A DNA stretch of 64,000 nucleotides from Halorientalis marina. GTDB taxonomy: Archaea > Halobacteriota > Halobacteria > Halobacteriales > Haloarculaceae. How positions within the stretch are numbered: position 1 is the first letter of the stretch; the number at the start of each line of letters is the position of its first letter. A program made the translations under genes and the position numbers. The notes beneath the pieces were generated by a model. The model made no database searches and was not told where the DNA came from. It saw nothing but the letters and a program-made list of their open reading frames with translations. The stretch covers positions 2,170,001-2,234,000 of the forward strand of contig NZ_CP095487.1 in NCBI RefSeq assembly GCF_023028345.1, given 5' to 3'. Below are positions 53,918-64,000 of this stretch, in pieces.

Positions 53918-53927
53918 ATACTTTTAT
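53918..53927 (+). promoter_or_regulatory. TATA box for pccA
   Basis: ATACTTTTAT lies 26-35 bases before the ATG at 53953, so pccA appears to have its own leaderless promoter besides read-through from pccB-pccX. Confidence 0.6.
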
Positions 53928-53952
53928 GCCCCGACTCTCGGTACAGGTGGAT

Positions 53953-55809
<1,857 letters not shown>

Positions 55810-55830
55810 GCGGGGCAGTCGTCGCCGGAT

Positions 55831-56274
55831 TCAAGCGTCGCGGCGGACCACGGCCATGTCGCTGACCATCGTCATCCGCCGGTCGCCGTCCGCGTCGTAG
55901 ACCGCGAGTTCGTAGCTGACCCAGCCGTGGTCTCTCGATTCGTCGGGGACTGTCTTCTCGGTGGCACACCCGGTGACGGTGAGCGTCTCGCCCGGTCGAA
56001 CCGGGTCGTGCCAGGTGAGTTCCGAGAGGCCGCGCGCGCCGAGGTTCGACACGTCCTGCAACCACTCCAGCACCCACAGTCGCATGGCGATGGCGACGGT
56101 GTGGAGGCCGCTGGCGATGATGCCGCCGTGGACCGACTCCGCCGCGGCCTCGGGGTCGACGTGGATGGGCTGGGGGTCCCACTGCTCGGCGAACTCGATG
56201 ATTTCGTCCTCGGTGAGCGTCCACTCGCCGAACTCGACTTCCTCGCCGACGGGGATGTCCTCGAAGTAGCGCAT
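55831..56274 (-). CDS. MaoC-family hydratase
   Basis: This 147-residue hot-dog-fold hydratase has the R-hydratase pattern RYFEDIPVGEEVEFGEWTL, ITEF-like EIIEFAEQWDPQPIHVDPEAA with the catalytic Asp/His region, and GGIIASGLHTVAIAMRLW. It probably hydrates an enoyl-CoA. Convergent with pccA across 21 bases, it fits the acyl-CoA theme of the region. Confidence 0.92.
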   Translation of the reverse strand: MRYFEDIPVGEEVEFGEWTLTEDEIIEFAEQWDPQPIHVDPEAAAESVHGGIIASGLHTVAIAMRLWVLEWLQDVSNLGARGLSELTWHDPVRPGETLTVTGCATEKTVPDESRDHGWVSYELAVYDADGDRRMTMVSDMAVVRRDA

Positions 56275-56364
56275 GGCCCTCGATGGCGGGCCTCCCCGAT
56301 TAAATCCGTGGTCCGGGCAAACAAAGGCTCGTGGTGCGATGAGGTGCGGGCCGCTCGGGCCGGT

Positions 56365-56373
56365 CGTTTTACG
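56365..56373 (+). promoter_or_regulatory. TATA-like box for birA
   Basis: CGTTTTACG lies 24-32 bases before the ATG at 56397 and supports that start over the GTG at 56391. Confidence 0.5.
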
Positions 56374-56396
56374 ACGCCGCCGGTCGAAGCGTGCGT

Positions 56397-57332
56397 ATGC
56401 AGGAGACGCGCCACCGGATACTCGACACCATCGCCGCCGGCCCGGTCTCGGGGCCGGCCCTTGCCGACCGGCTCGACGTGTCGCGGTCCGCGGTCTGGAA
56501 ACACGTCGAGGCGCTCCGCGAGGCGGGCTTCGACATCGAGAGCGGTGATGCGGGCTACGAACTCACCGGCGTCCCCGAGTTCGGGGGTGCGGCGGTCGAG
56601 TACGGCCTCGATGCCCCATTCGAGGTCGAGTACCACGAGAGCATCGGGAGCACGAACGCGAGAGCGCGCGAACTCGCGGGAAACGGCGCGGCTGACGTGG
56701 TCGTCCTCGCGGACGAGCAGACCGGCGGCAAGGGGCGACTCGACCGAGCGTGGGCGGCCCCGAGCGGCGGTATCTGGCTGTCGGTCGTCTTCCGGCCGGA
56801 CGTTCCGCCGGCGCAGGCCCCGATTTTCACCCTCGCGGCGGCGGTGGCCGTCACGCGCGCGGCACGCGAGGCGGGGGTCGACGCACGCATCAAGTGGCCC
56901 AACGACGTGCTCGTGCCCGGCGAGGACGGCGACCGGAAGCTCGTGGGCATCCTCACCGAAATGGAGGGCGAGGCGGACCGCGTCTCGTGGGTCGTCGTCG
57001 GGATCGGCATCAACGCTAACGTGGACGTGGCCGACCTCGTCGAGGGCGCGACGAGCCTCCGCGAGGAGTGTGGCAACGTGGACCGGCGGCCGTTCACACA
57101 GCGCGTCCTGGAGGAGTTCGACGCGCTCCGGACCGACCGCGACGCCGTGCTTCCGGCCTGGCGGGAACACGCGGCGACGCTCGGCCAGCGGGTCCGGGTC
57201 GAGACGCCCGGCGGCGAAGTCGTCGGCGAGGCAGTCGACGTGGAGTTTCCCGGCACCCTCGTCGTCGAGACCGACGACGGCGAGCGGCGACGGGTCTCGG
57301 CGGGGGACTGCGAACACCTCCGCCCGGCCTGA
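56397..57332 (+). CDS. birA: Biotin-protein ligase BirA with HTH domain
   Basis: This 311-residue enzyme attaches biotin to the carrier domain of acyl-CoA carboxylase. The N-terminal winged helix (about 8-58, LADRLDVSRSAVWKHVEALRE) suggests it also represses genes, as in E. coli BirA. The ligase core has GSTNARAREL, GGKGRLDRAW and IKWPNDVLV, and a C-terminal SH3-like cap follows. PccA nearby is the obvious substrate. Confidence 0.95.
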   Translation: MQETRHRILDTIAAGPVSGPALADRLDVSRSAVWKHVEALREAGFDIESGDAGYELTGVPEFGGAAVEYGLDAPFEVEYHESIGSTNARARELAGNGAADVVVLADEQTGGKGRLDRAWAAPSGGIWLSVVFRPDVPPAQAPIFTLAAAVAVTRAAREAGVDARIKWPNDVLVPGEDGDRKLVGILTEMEGEADRVSWVVVGIGINANVDVADLVEGATSLREECGNVDRRPFTQRVLEEFDALRTDRDAVLPAWREHAATLGQRVRVETPGGEVVGEAVDVEFPGTLVVETDDGERRRVSAGDCEHLRPA

Positions 57333-57340
57333 GCGGCCAG

Positions 57341-57874
57341 TCAGCGCGCGCCGGGTTCGGGCTCGGGGGTGTGATCGTCGCGCCGCTCGTCGGGGCCACG
57401 GTCCGTGTCGCGTCCCATCAGGGAATCGCCGGCGGCCCGTTCGCTCGTGTCCAGGCGGACCGTCGTGACCGGGATCGACGCTGCCCGGACGACGCGCTCG
57501 GCGACGCTCCCGAGGAGGAGTCTGTCGAGGCCGCCCCGCCCGTGGGTGCCCATCACCACCTGGTCGATGTCGTTGTCGACGGTGTAGGCGACGATTTCCC
57601 TGCTCGGGTCGCCCTCCCTGATCGCACGCTCGAACCCCAGATCGTCGTCCACCAGCCGCTCGACCCGCTTCAGGGCGAGTTCGCCCTCTCGCTCCAGGGT
57701 CTCCGCGATCCCGCTCCAACTCGCCTCCATCGGCACTCCCGTCACGCTGCCCGAATCGACGACGTAGAGCGCGTGCACGGTACCGTCGTGCCGGCGCGCC
57801 GTCTTCAGCGCGTGCTCCACGACGCGCTCCATCCCCGCCGAGCCATCAGTCGGCACCAGGATGTTACTGTACAT
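57341..57874 (-). CDS. Universal stress protein with C-terminal tail
   Basis: This 177-residue USP starts MYSNILVPTDGSAG and has the full ATP-binding motif GTHGRGGLDRLLLGSVAERV. A tail of about 35 polar residues, rich in Arg, Asp and Pro, extends past the domain and is probably disordered. It converges with birA eight bases away. ATP-binding USPs usually act in stress or energy signalling; the client is unknown. Confidence 0.9.
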   Translation of the reverse strand: MYSNILVPTDGSAGMERVVEHALKTARRHDGTVHALYVVDSGSVTGVPMEASWSGIAETLEREGELALKRVERLVDDDLGFERAIREGDPSREIVAYTVDNDIDQVVMGTHGRGGLDRLLLGSVAERVVRAASIPVTTVRLDTSERAAGDSLMGRDTDRGPDERRDDHTPEPEPGAR

Positions 57875-57951
57875 TGTTACCGTATATCATACTTGCGTGG
57901 CGACGGGTATAACCCTTCGCTTTAGGCCACTGGGGGTACAACGGTCGAGAA

Positions 57952-59043
57952 GTGACGCCGAGAACGCTGGCAGTCGGACTCGTGGCCCTCCTCCTGTTGG
58001 CCGGTTGCGGAGGGTCCCCGTCCGGATCGGGCCCAGTGGACGCGACGGCGACGACCGAGCAGGCGTCCGAGTCGGCTCCGGACGCGACCACGGAGCGGGC
58101 CCAGACCGACACGCCGGCGCCCACGGCGACCGCTACCGCCACGCCGACGGGGCCGGTCGACACTGACGGGGACGGCCTGAACGACAGCCGGGAGCGGGAA
58201 CTGGGGACGAACGCCTCCGTGGCGGACACAGATTCCGACGGGCTGGACGACGGCCGCGAACTCGAACTGGGGACCGACCCGACGATAGCGGACACCGACG
58301 ACGACGGCCTCGGGGACGGGGCGGAGATGCTGGCGACGGAGACACTGCCGGGTGCGGACCCGCTCCACCGGGACATCTTCGTCGAAATCGACTACATGGC
58401 GGGCGAGCGGCCGGAGGAGGCGATGCTGGACCGCATCGAGGAGCGGTTCGCGTCGGCGCCGATCTCGAATCCCGACGGCGAGGACGGCATCGACCTCCAC
58501 CTCCGGGTCGACGAGGAAGTCCCGGCACAGGAACCCATCCTCGCCGCGAACCGGCCCGGGGAACTGGACGACATCTTCGACTACCGGCGGCGCTACTCCC
58601 AACTGGACCGGCGTGGGCACTTCTACGGGCTCGTCGTCGACTCCCTGGAGTACCCGAACGCCTCCGTCCGCGACCTCCAGGGGTACGCCCTCGGGGACTT
58701 CTTCGTCAGCGAGAACCCCGCCGCGCCCGGCGTGCAGGACAACGTCGTTATGCACGAACTCGGACACGTCGCCGGACTGGGGCCGTGGCGCCACCCCGGC
58801 ATCGATAGCCGTCGGATTCCCTTCGAGGCCTACCCGAGCGCGATGAACTACCGCGCACCCGGCGACCGCTTCCGGTTCTCCGACGGCTCCGAGGGGGCCG
58901 CCGACTTCGACGACTGGCGCGCCATCGCCTCGTGTCACGGCTGGGCGGGGTACGACGACTCCTTCCCCGCCGTGGACGACGAGAACGCGAGTCAGGCGGC
59001 AGGCGGGAAGCGCGTGCTCTCGGCGAGCGTCGGCTGTCTCTAG
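57952..59043 (+). CDS. Metzincin-like lipoprotein with Ca-binding repeats
   Basis: This 363-residue predicted lipoprotein has the lipobox LAGC (C19) and a Thr/Ala linker. Next come three thrombospondin-type-3-like calcium repeats (DTDGDGLND, DTDSDGLDD, DTDDDGLGD; about 64-130), then a zinc protease-like domain. The site HELGHVAGL starts at H268 with E269 and H272, followed by a further His (WRHPG) and a Met-turn-like SAMNY. It should be an extracellular, calcium-stabilised protease. The start is the GTG at 57952. Confidence 0.82.
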   Translation: MTPRTLAVGLVALLLLAGCGGSPSGSGPVDATATTEQASESAPDATTERAQTDTPAPTATATATPTGPVDTDGDGLNDSRERELGTNASVADTDSDGLDDGRELELGTDPTIADTDDDGLGDGAEMLATETLPGADPLHRDIFVEIDYMAGERPEEAMLDRIEERFASAPISNPDGEDGIDLHLRVDEEVPAQEPILAANRPGELDDIFDYRRRYSQLDRRGHFYGLVVDSLEYPNASVRDLQGYALGDFFVSENPAAPGVQDNVVMHELGHVAGLGPWRHPGIDSRRIPFEAYPSAMNYRAPGDRFRFSDGSEGAADFDDWRAIASCHGWAGYDDSFPAVDDENASQAAGGKRVLSASVGCL

Positions 59044-60068
59044 CCGTCCGCCGACCCGAGCACCACGTCGCGCACGTCCGCGACGCCGGCCCGGCGGACG
59101 ACCGCCCTGACGGTGTCCCGTGCGCCGTCGAGGTTGTCCGAGTCACCGTCGAGGACGAGCAGTTTCGCGTCGCGGCCGGGTTCGACCACGCCGCAGTTCA
59201 GGCCGGCGATGTCCGCGCCGTGTTTCGTCGCCATGCGGAGGACGTCCGCCGCGGACCGGTCGGAGAGCTTGGCCGCGAACTCCATCTCGCGGAACATGGA
59301 GGGACTGTTGAGCATCACGTTGTCCGTCCCGAGCGCGAGCGTCGTGTGTTCGGCGAGTTCGTCCATGTCGGGGACGCCGACGCCGGTGACGAGGTTCGAG
59401 CGCGGGCAGACAACGATGGGGATTTCCCAGTCCGCGACCCGCTCGCGGTGGAGCGGTTCGGTGTGGACCATGTGGACGAGGAAGTCCGGATCGAGGTCGA
59501 GCGCGGCGTTCACGTCGTGGCTGTCGCGCTCGCCCGCGTGGATGCCGAAGAGTTTGCCCGCGTCCCGCGTCGCGGTCCGCTCGTGATCGAAGTCGGCGTC
59601 GCGCGCGCCGCTCGCGCCGAAGCCGTCGCTCGCCTCCATCGCCTCGATCTCCTCCCGGCCGAGGACCACGGGCTCGACGTCGAGACCGTCGGCCGCCTCC
59701 CGGATCGCGGAGACGCCCTCGACGCCCCCCTCCCGGAACTCGATGCAGTGTGCGGTCCCGCCCGACTGCATGTACCGGAGCGAGCGGTGCATCGCCTCGA
59801 CCGTCTCCTCGCGGCTGGCTTCCCGGAGCAGGCGGTGTTTCAGGCCGTCCGGGGGCGCGACGAGGTCGTCGAGCGAGAGCCCGCCGCCCGCCTCCTTGGC
59901 GATGGAGTCGCCGAGGTGGGTGTGGGCGTTCACGAAGGCGGGGAGAACGATGTCGTCGCTGCGGGCCTCTCCCTCCTCGATCGCCGCGATCTCGCCGTCC
60001 TCGACGACGACGCGGCCCTCGACCGGTTCGAAGTCGGGGCCGCGGAGGACGGTGCCTTCGAGGATCAC
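59040..60068 (-). CDS. Amidohydrolase-family deaminase or hydrolase
   Basis: This 342-residue metal-dependent hydrolase of the cytosine-deaminase/S-adenosylhomocysteine-deaminase-like superfamily has the metal site NAHTHLGDS (H49, H51), GIHAGERDSHD, VHMVHTEPL and LGTDNVMLN. The substrate is unknown; a nucleoside or nucleobase is typical. It starts with GTG overlapping the stop of the HD gene (GTGA at 60065-60068), so the two are translated together. Confidence 0.85.
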   Translation of the reverse strand: MILEGTVLRGPDFEPVEGRVVVEDGEIAAIEEGEARSDDIVLPAFVNAHTHLGDSIAKEAGGGLSLDDLVAPPDGLKHRLLREASREETVEAMHRSLRYMQSGGTAHCIEFREGGVEGVSAIREAADGLDVEPVVLGREEIEAMEASDGFGASGARDADFDHERTATRDAGKLFGIHAGERDSHDVNAALDLDPDFLVHMVHTEPLHRERVADWEIPIVVCPRSNLVTGVGVPDMDELAEHTTLALGTDNVMLNSPSMFREMEFAAKLSDRSAADVLRMATKHGADIAGLNCGVVEPGRDAKLLVLDGDSDNLDGARDTVRAVVRRAGVADVRDVVLGSADG

Positions 60069-61297
60069 GACTGGCCCCCGAAGTCGTCGAGCGTGGCGTG
60101 GACGCCGGGCCGCGTGTCGCTCACGAGGCTCCCGTCGATGTCGAGGCCGAGGACCCGGCTCGCCGCGTGGCCGACGCGCTCGCTGGCGTCGGCTGGCGCG
60201 TAGACGCCGAGGCGCCACTGGTCGCGCTGGACCGCCCGGAGTGCCGACACGAGCGTCGACTGGTCGCCGAGGGGCCGCCCCTCGCCGTTGACGACGACGC
60301 GGCTGGTCGATTCGGCCATCTCCGGGCGGCCGGGCACGTCGAGGACCACGTCTGCGGGGTCGACCTCGGCGTCGTCGGCCACCTCGCGCTCGGCCTCCCG
60401 GACCTGGTCGTGATCGGCGTCGATGAGCGACTCGGGCACGTCGCCCATCTCCGCCCAGACGGCGCGTTTGAAGAGGTCACGGCGGTCCAGCCGGGCGGCC
60501 GTCTCCGCGGTCGCGTCCGCGGCGCGCAGGGCGGCGATCAGGTCGTGGTCGTCCCAGCGTCGCATCGTCTCCGCGTCGGTCACCCCCGTGTCGAGCAGGC
60601 GCTCGGCCGCCCGGCGGAGCATCGACTTGGCGATGCGAGCGGTGTGGTGACCGTAGACCGTCGGCGTCATCAGCGCCCGCGCGACGAGAAGGCTCTCTGC
60701 CGTCTGGACGTTCCCCTCGGCGAGAACGAGCTCGTCGTCGACAAAGCGAAGCTCTCGGACGAGCCGCTCGTGGTCGATGGTGCCGTAGGGGACGCCGGTG
60801 TGGTGGGCGTCACGGACGAGGTAATCCATGCGGTCCACGTCGAGTTCGCCGGAGACGAGCTGGCCGAGCTTCCCGTCGCCCGCGACCAGATCGGCGACGG
60901 TGTCGGGGTTCAGGCCGTGGTCGGACAGGACCCGCGCGACCGCCCCCTCCCCGAGGAGTCCGTGGACGTCGTCGTGCCACTTGCCGGTCTCGCGGTAGAG
61001 CAGGTGCTCGAGGTTGTGGCTGTAGGGGCCGTGACCCACGTCGTGGAGCAGCGCTGCCGCGCGGACGCGTTCTGCCTGCTTTCCCTCGATGCCGAGATGC
61101 GAGAGGGCCTCGTCCGCGAGGTGGTGGACGCCGAGGCTGTGCTCGAAGCGCGTGTGGTTCGCGGAGGGGTAGACGAGCGTCACCGTGCCGAGCTGTTTGA
61201 CGTGCCGGAGCCGCTGGAGGGGCGGCGTGTCCAGCAGGTCCCGGGCGACGCCCTCGACCGCGACGTGGTCGTGGACGCTGTCCTTGATGGTAGTCAT
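60065..61297 (-). CDS. HD-domain phosphohydrolase
   Basis: This 410-residue HD phosphohydrolase resembles the dNTPase/SAMHD1-like group: FEHSLGVHHLADEAL (H53), ALLHDVGHGPYSHNLE (H85, D86) and DVDRMDYLVRDAHHTG. The nucleotide substrate is not known. The first 150 or so residues hold the HD core and the rest is a helical and alpha/beta C-terminal region. It overlaps the amidohydrolase gene, which may act on the released nucleoside. Confidence 0.88.
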   Translation of the reverse strand: MTTIKDSVHDHVAVEGVARDLLDTPPLQRLRHVKQLGTVTLVYPSANHTRFEHSLGVHHLADEALSHLGIEGKQAERVRAAALLHDVGHGPYSHNLEHLLYRETGKWHDDVHGLLGEGAVARVLSDHGLNPDTVADLVAGDGKLGQLVSGELDVDRMDYLVRDAHHTGVPYGTIDHERLVRELRFVDDELVLAEGNVQTAESLLVARALMTPTVYGHHTARIAKSMLRRAAERLLDTGVTDAETMRRWDDHDLIAALRAADATAETAARLDRRDLFKRAVWAEMGDVPESLIDADHDQVREAEREVADDAEVDPADVVLDVPGRPEMAESTSRVVVNGEGRPLGDQSTLVSALRAVQRDQWRLGVYAPADASERVGHAASRVLGLDIDGSLVSDTRPGVHATLDDFGGQS

Positions 61298-61418
61298 TGC
61301 CCGCGGGTTGGGCCGGCCGGTACAAATACTGTCGCCACGCTGTAACCCGTCTCGGTCGTCACTGCTTCTCGACCGCGACCCGCAACGTTGAACTGGCGGC
61401 CACGAATCCACTCCGACG

Positions 61419-62225
61419 ATGACACGCCGGACGCTCGGATACCTCGCGCTCGCCTGTCTCCTCGTGCTCGCCGGGTGTAACGGTGCGACCGGCCCCGCGA
61501 CGACCGACGGGCCGCCCGACGCGAACTCGACGGCCACGACCGCGAACGGCGGCACGCCGGACCCGATCTACCGCCCGCCGCTCTCGCCGTCGACGGTCCT
61601 CGACGAACACGAGGCCGCACTCGCGGACGGCGGAACCTTCGCCTACCAGCAGAACTCGACGCTTCGCGCGGGCGCTGCGGGCCGCCTCGCGCAGGTGACG
61701 AACGTTTCCGCCGCGGTCGACCTCGACGGCGACCGGGCGCTGGTCTTCCAGAACGTCAGCCTCCAGGGTGAGACAGTCGCATACGGGAACGCGACGGTGG
61801 GCTACGAGCGGTTCGGGACCGGCGACGGGCCGCGCTACCGCAGTGCGTCGGAGAACGTGACGAACCCGGCCTTCTACGCGCGCCCGCCAATCGACCGCCT
61901 CCTTCGAGGGCTGAACTACACGTACCAGGGTGCCGAGACGCGAGACGGCGAGACGGTGTTCACCTACGCCGTCGACGGGACCGACGAACTCACCCCGGCC
62001 GAGCACGGCCTCGGCGTGATTCCACCGGAGAACGTGACTGCCGTGAACAGTCGCCTCGCGGTCCGTGAGGACGGTCGAATCGTCGCCTTCGAGTACCGGG
62101 CCAGCGGCACGGTCGACGGCCGGGAGCGGAGCTACGCCGTCTCGGTGGCCTGGGGCGGCGTCGGCTCGACGACGGTCTCGGAACCGGCCTGGGTCGCCGA
62201 CGCCCGGAACGCCACCAGCGGCTGA
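61419..62225 (+). CDS. Lipoprotein of the DUF7537-like family
   Basis: This 268-residue predicted lipoprotein has a signal with lipobox LAGC (C20) and an Asn/Thr linker. The beta-rich domain has many sequons and ends GVGSTTVSEPAWVADARN, matching the paralogue at 49582-50421. The function is unknown; the fold may resemble outer-surface lipid-binding or LppX-like lipoproteins, but that is speculation. It is flanked by divergent HD and downstream cofD genes. Confidence 0.78.
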   Translation: MTRRTLGYLALACLLVLAGCNGATGPATTDGPPDANSTATTANGGTPDPIYRPPLSPSTVLDEHEAALADGGTFAYQQNSTLRAGAAGRLAQVTNVSAAVDLDGDRALVFQNVSLQGETVAYGNATVGYERFGTGDGPRYRSASENVTNPAFYARPPIDRLLRGLNYTYQGAETRDGETVFTYAVDGTDELTPAEHGLGVIPPENVTAVNSRLAVREDGRIVAFEYRASGTVDGRERSYAVSVAWGGVGSTTVSEPAWVADARNATSG

Positions 62226-62260
62226 GGTGAGTGGGGCAACAGCAGTCGCCGCTGGCGAAA

Positions 62261-62269
62261 GGGTTTAGC
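62261..62269 (+). promoter_or_regulatory. TATA-like box for cofD
   Basis: GGGTTTAGC lies 23-31 bases before the ATG at 62292, consistent with a leaderless transcript. Confidence 0.5.
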
Positions 62270-62291
62270 CCCGCGCTCCCCGGTCCCCGAT

Positions 62292-63284
62292 ATGGTGACG
62301 TTGCTCTCCGGCGGGACGGGCACGCCGAAACTCCTCCGGGGAGCCGACGCCGTCTTCCCGCCCGCCGAGACCACGGTCGTCGCGAACACGGGCGACGACG
62401 TGGAACTCGGCGGCCACCTCGTCTGCCCCGACCTGGACACCGTGCTCTTTCTCGGCGGCGACGTCCTCGATCTCGACACCTGGTGGGGCATCGCCGACGA
62501 CCCGACGACGACCCACGACGAACTGCGGGCCCTCGCCGACGACGCCGGGTTGGCGAGCGGGCCGCGCTATCTCCCCGACGAGCGACAGACCGCCGGCCGC
62601 GACATCGCGGACTGGCGGCGCTTCTCCGGGGTCGCCGAGTTCATGCTCATCGGCGACCGCGACCGCGCGGTCCACATCACGCGAACGAGTCTCCTCGACG
62701 AGGGCGCTACGCTGACCGAGGTCACCCGGACCCTCGCCGACGCGTTCGACCTCCCCTGGGACCTGCTGCCCATGAGCGACGACCCCGTGGCGAGCATCGT
62801 CCACACGCCCGACGGTCCGATGCACTTCCAGGAGTTCTGGGTCGCGAACGACGGCGAGCCGGCGGTCGAGGACGTGGAGTTCCGCGGCGCCTCGACGGCG
62901 ACGGCGACCGACGCCGTCCTGACCGCGCTGTCCGAGCCGGTCGTGATCGGTCCCTCAAATCCCGTCACGAGCATCGGACCGCTGATTGCCGTCGAGGGTA
63001 TCGAGCCGGCCCTCCGGGAGACGCCGGTGGTCGCAGTCTCCCCGTTCGTCGAGGACGAGGTGTTCTCGGGGCCGGCAGCGAAACTCATGGACGCCGTGGG
63101 CTACGACCCGTCGACGGCCGGCGTCGCCGAAGCGTACCCCTTCGCCGACGCGTTCGTCCTCGACGACGCCGACGGGACCGACCTCGACCGGCCCGTCGTC
63201 AGAACCGACACGACGCTGGATACACCCGACGACGCCGAGCGAGTCGCGCGGGCCGTCGAGGAGGCGCTGGAGGTGGTGGCGTGA
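62292..63284 (+). CDS. cofD: 2-phospho-L-lactate transferase CofD
   Basis: This 330-residue enzyme joins the lactyl-phosphate moiety to the deazaflavin Fo in coenzyme F420 synthesis. It has [15 protein letters not shown] at the N-terminus, [22 protein letters not shown], and [17 protein letters not shown]. Length is normal. It overlaps the next gene by four bases (GTGA). No other F420 genes are in the window. Confidence 0.95.
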   Translation: MVTLLSGGTGTPKLLRGADAVFPPAETTVVANTGDDVELGGHLVCPDLDTVLFLGGDVLDLDTWWGIADDPTTTHDELRALADDAGLASGPRYLPDERQTAGRDIADWRRFSGVAEFMLIGDRDRAVHITRTSLLDEGATLTEVTRTLADAFDLPWDLLPMSDDPVASIVHTPDGPMHFQEFWVANDGEPAVEDVEFRGASTATATDAVLTALSEPVVIGPSNPVTSIGPLIAVEGIEPALRETPVVAVSPFVEDEVFSGPAAKLMDAVGYDPSTAGVAEAYPFADAFVLDDADGTDLDRPVVRTDTTLDTPDDAERVARAVEEALEVVA

Positions 63285-64000
63285 GCGGCGTCGACTTCCG
63301 GCCGCGGGTCGCGCTCGCGAGCCTGAGCGGGGAGGCGGACGCCGCGTGGGCCGAGCAGGGGGCCGAGTACGCCGGCGCGGCGTTCCTCGGCGGGATCGCG
63401 CTGGACGAACCCACGAGAGAAGCCGCCCGGTCGATGGTCGACCGGGACCGCGAGGAGTTCCTCCCCGACGACCCCGTGGCGTTCGTCGACGACCAGCTCG
63501 CGGCCGTGTCGGACCTGCCGCTCCGGGCGGGCTTCAACGTCCGGACGACGACGCTCGACCCGCTCCGGCGCGTCGCGCGAGTCTGTCGCGACCGCGGAGC
63601 CGTCCTCGAAATCAACGCCCACTGCCGCCAGGACGAGATGTGTGCGGCCGGGGCCGGAGAGTCGCTCCTGCGGGCCGGCGAGCGACTGGCCGAGCAGGTC
63701 CGGGCGGCCGCCGCGACGGGCGCGACGGTGAGCGTGAAGCTCCGCACGGAGGTCGACGGCGTGGACCTGCCGGCGCTTTCGGGACGGCTCGACGCGGCGG
63801 GCGCGGACGTCCTCCACGTCGACGCGATGGACTCGGAAGCGACGGTCAACGGCGTCGTCGAGGCGGCCCCCGGCGCGTTCGTGATCGCGAACAACGGCGT
63901 CCGCGACGCGGCGACCGTCCGGGAGTACCTGGAGTACGGCGCCGATGCGGTCAGCGTCGGCCGCCCGAGCGACGACCCCGCGGTCCTCGAACGGGTGCGC
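63281..64000 (+). CDS. tRNA-dihydrouridine-synthase-like protein (5' part)
   Basis: The reading frame from the GTG at 63281 stays open to the window edge (240 codons), so this is the N-terminal part of a longer gene. The product is a FMN-type TIM barrel related to dihydrouridine synthases ([76 protein letters not shown]). It is the archaeal MJ0144-like group rather than classical Dus. It is coupled to cofD by the GTGA overlap. Confidence 0.8.
   Translation, partial: MSGVDFRPRVALASLSGEADAAWAEQGAEYAGAAFLGGIALDEPTREAARSMVDRDREEFLPDDPVAFVDDQLAAVSDLPLRAGFNVRTTTLDPLRRVARVCRDRGAVLEINAHCRQDEMCAAGAGESLLRAGERLAEQVRAAAATGATVSVKLRTEVDGVDLPALSGRLDAAGADVLHVDAMDSEATVNGVVEAAPGAFVIANNGVRDAATVREYLEYGADAVSVGRPSDDPAVLERVR

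Overview
This window comes from a haloarchaeon (class Halobacteria). The DNA is GC-rich and the predicted proteins are strongly acidic. The gene set is archaeal: aIF2-beta, RNase P subunits Pop5 and Rpp30, proteasome alpha, SBDS, archaeal S-adenosylmethionine synthetase, a Bat-type HTH regulator, and CofD for coenzyme F420. Many genes have an A/T-rich TATA-like box about 25-30 bases before the start codon, the pattern of leaderless haloarchaeal transcripts. The genus cannot be fixed from the sequence alone. I found no rRNA, tRNA, CRISPR array or complete insertion sequence.

Layout. 1-5 kb: small zinc-ribbon protein, aIF2-beta, UPF0058 and DUF555 proteins, OGG1 glycosylase, acylphosphatase, NAD(P)HX repair enzyme, MoaC. 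5-10 kb: membrane-protein quality control and related genes (HtpX, HflX, a FUN14-like protein, a DUF4350-like protein, SppA). 10-15.5 kb: SBDS, PsmA, Pop5, a methyltransferase, Rpp30 and an exosome-associated protein, with a four-helix membrane/GAF protein inserted on the opposite strand. 15.5-25.7 kb: a KaiC-like protein, Nudix hydrolase, pyrBI, a MinD-like ATPase, a RecA-fold protein without a Walker A motif, FKBP, a CYTH protein, S-adenosylmethionine synthetase, and two very short genes of 24 and 53 codons. This stretch also holds two hairpin-rich intergenic regions. 25.7-36.9 kb: CysK, a multi-PAS histidine kinase, two thioredoxin-fold proteins, PurD, a hexapeptide acyltransferase, an AT-rich lipoprotein/PKD gene pair, and a uracil-DNA-glycosylase-like protein.

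37-57.3 kb looks like a short-chain acyl-CoA metabolism region. Two acetyl-CoA-synthetase paralogues flank a Bat-type regulator that carries an N-terminal tyrosine-recombinase-like domain. Then come a five-gene Liv-type ABC importer with a thioredoxin-like gene attached, a lipoprotein, a UspA, an isocitrate-lyase/PEP-mutase-family enzyme, the three-subunit acyl-CoA carboxylase PccB-PccX-PccA, a MaoC hydratase and the biotin ligase BirA that would charge PccA. 57.3-64 kb: UspA, a metzincin-like lipoprotein with calcium-binding repeats, an amidohydrolase/HD pair, a second lipoprotein of the family seen at 49.6 kb, CofD, and a dihydrouridine-synthase-like gene cut by the window edge.

The most novel-looking signals are the recombinase-PAS-GAF-Bat fusion between mosaic acs paralogues, a near-identical 14-base palindrome upstream of both acs2 and the ABC operon, and two structured intergenic regions (three tandem ~64-bp hairpin units before minD; four hairpins with flanking 10-bp inverted repeats at 21.7-21.85 kb). 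A 24-codon membrane peptide with its own TATA box also stands out.
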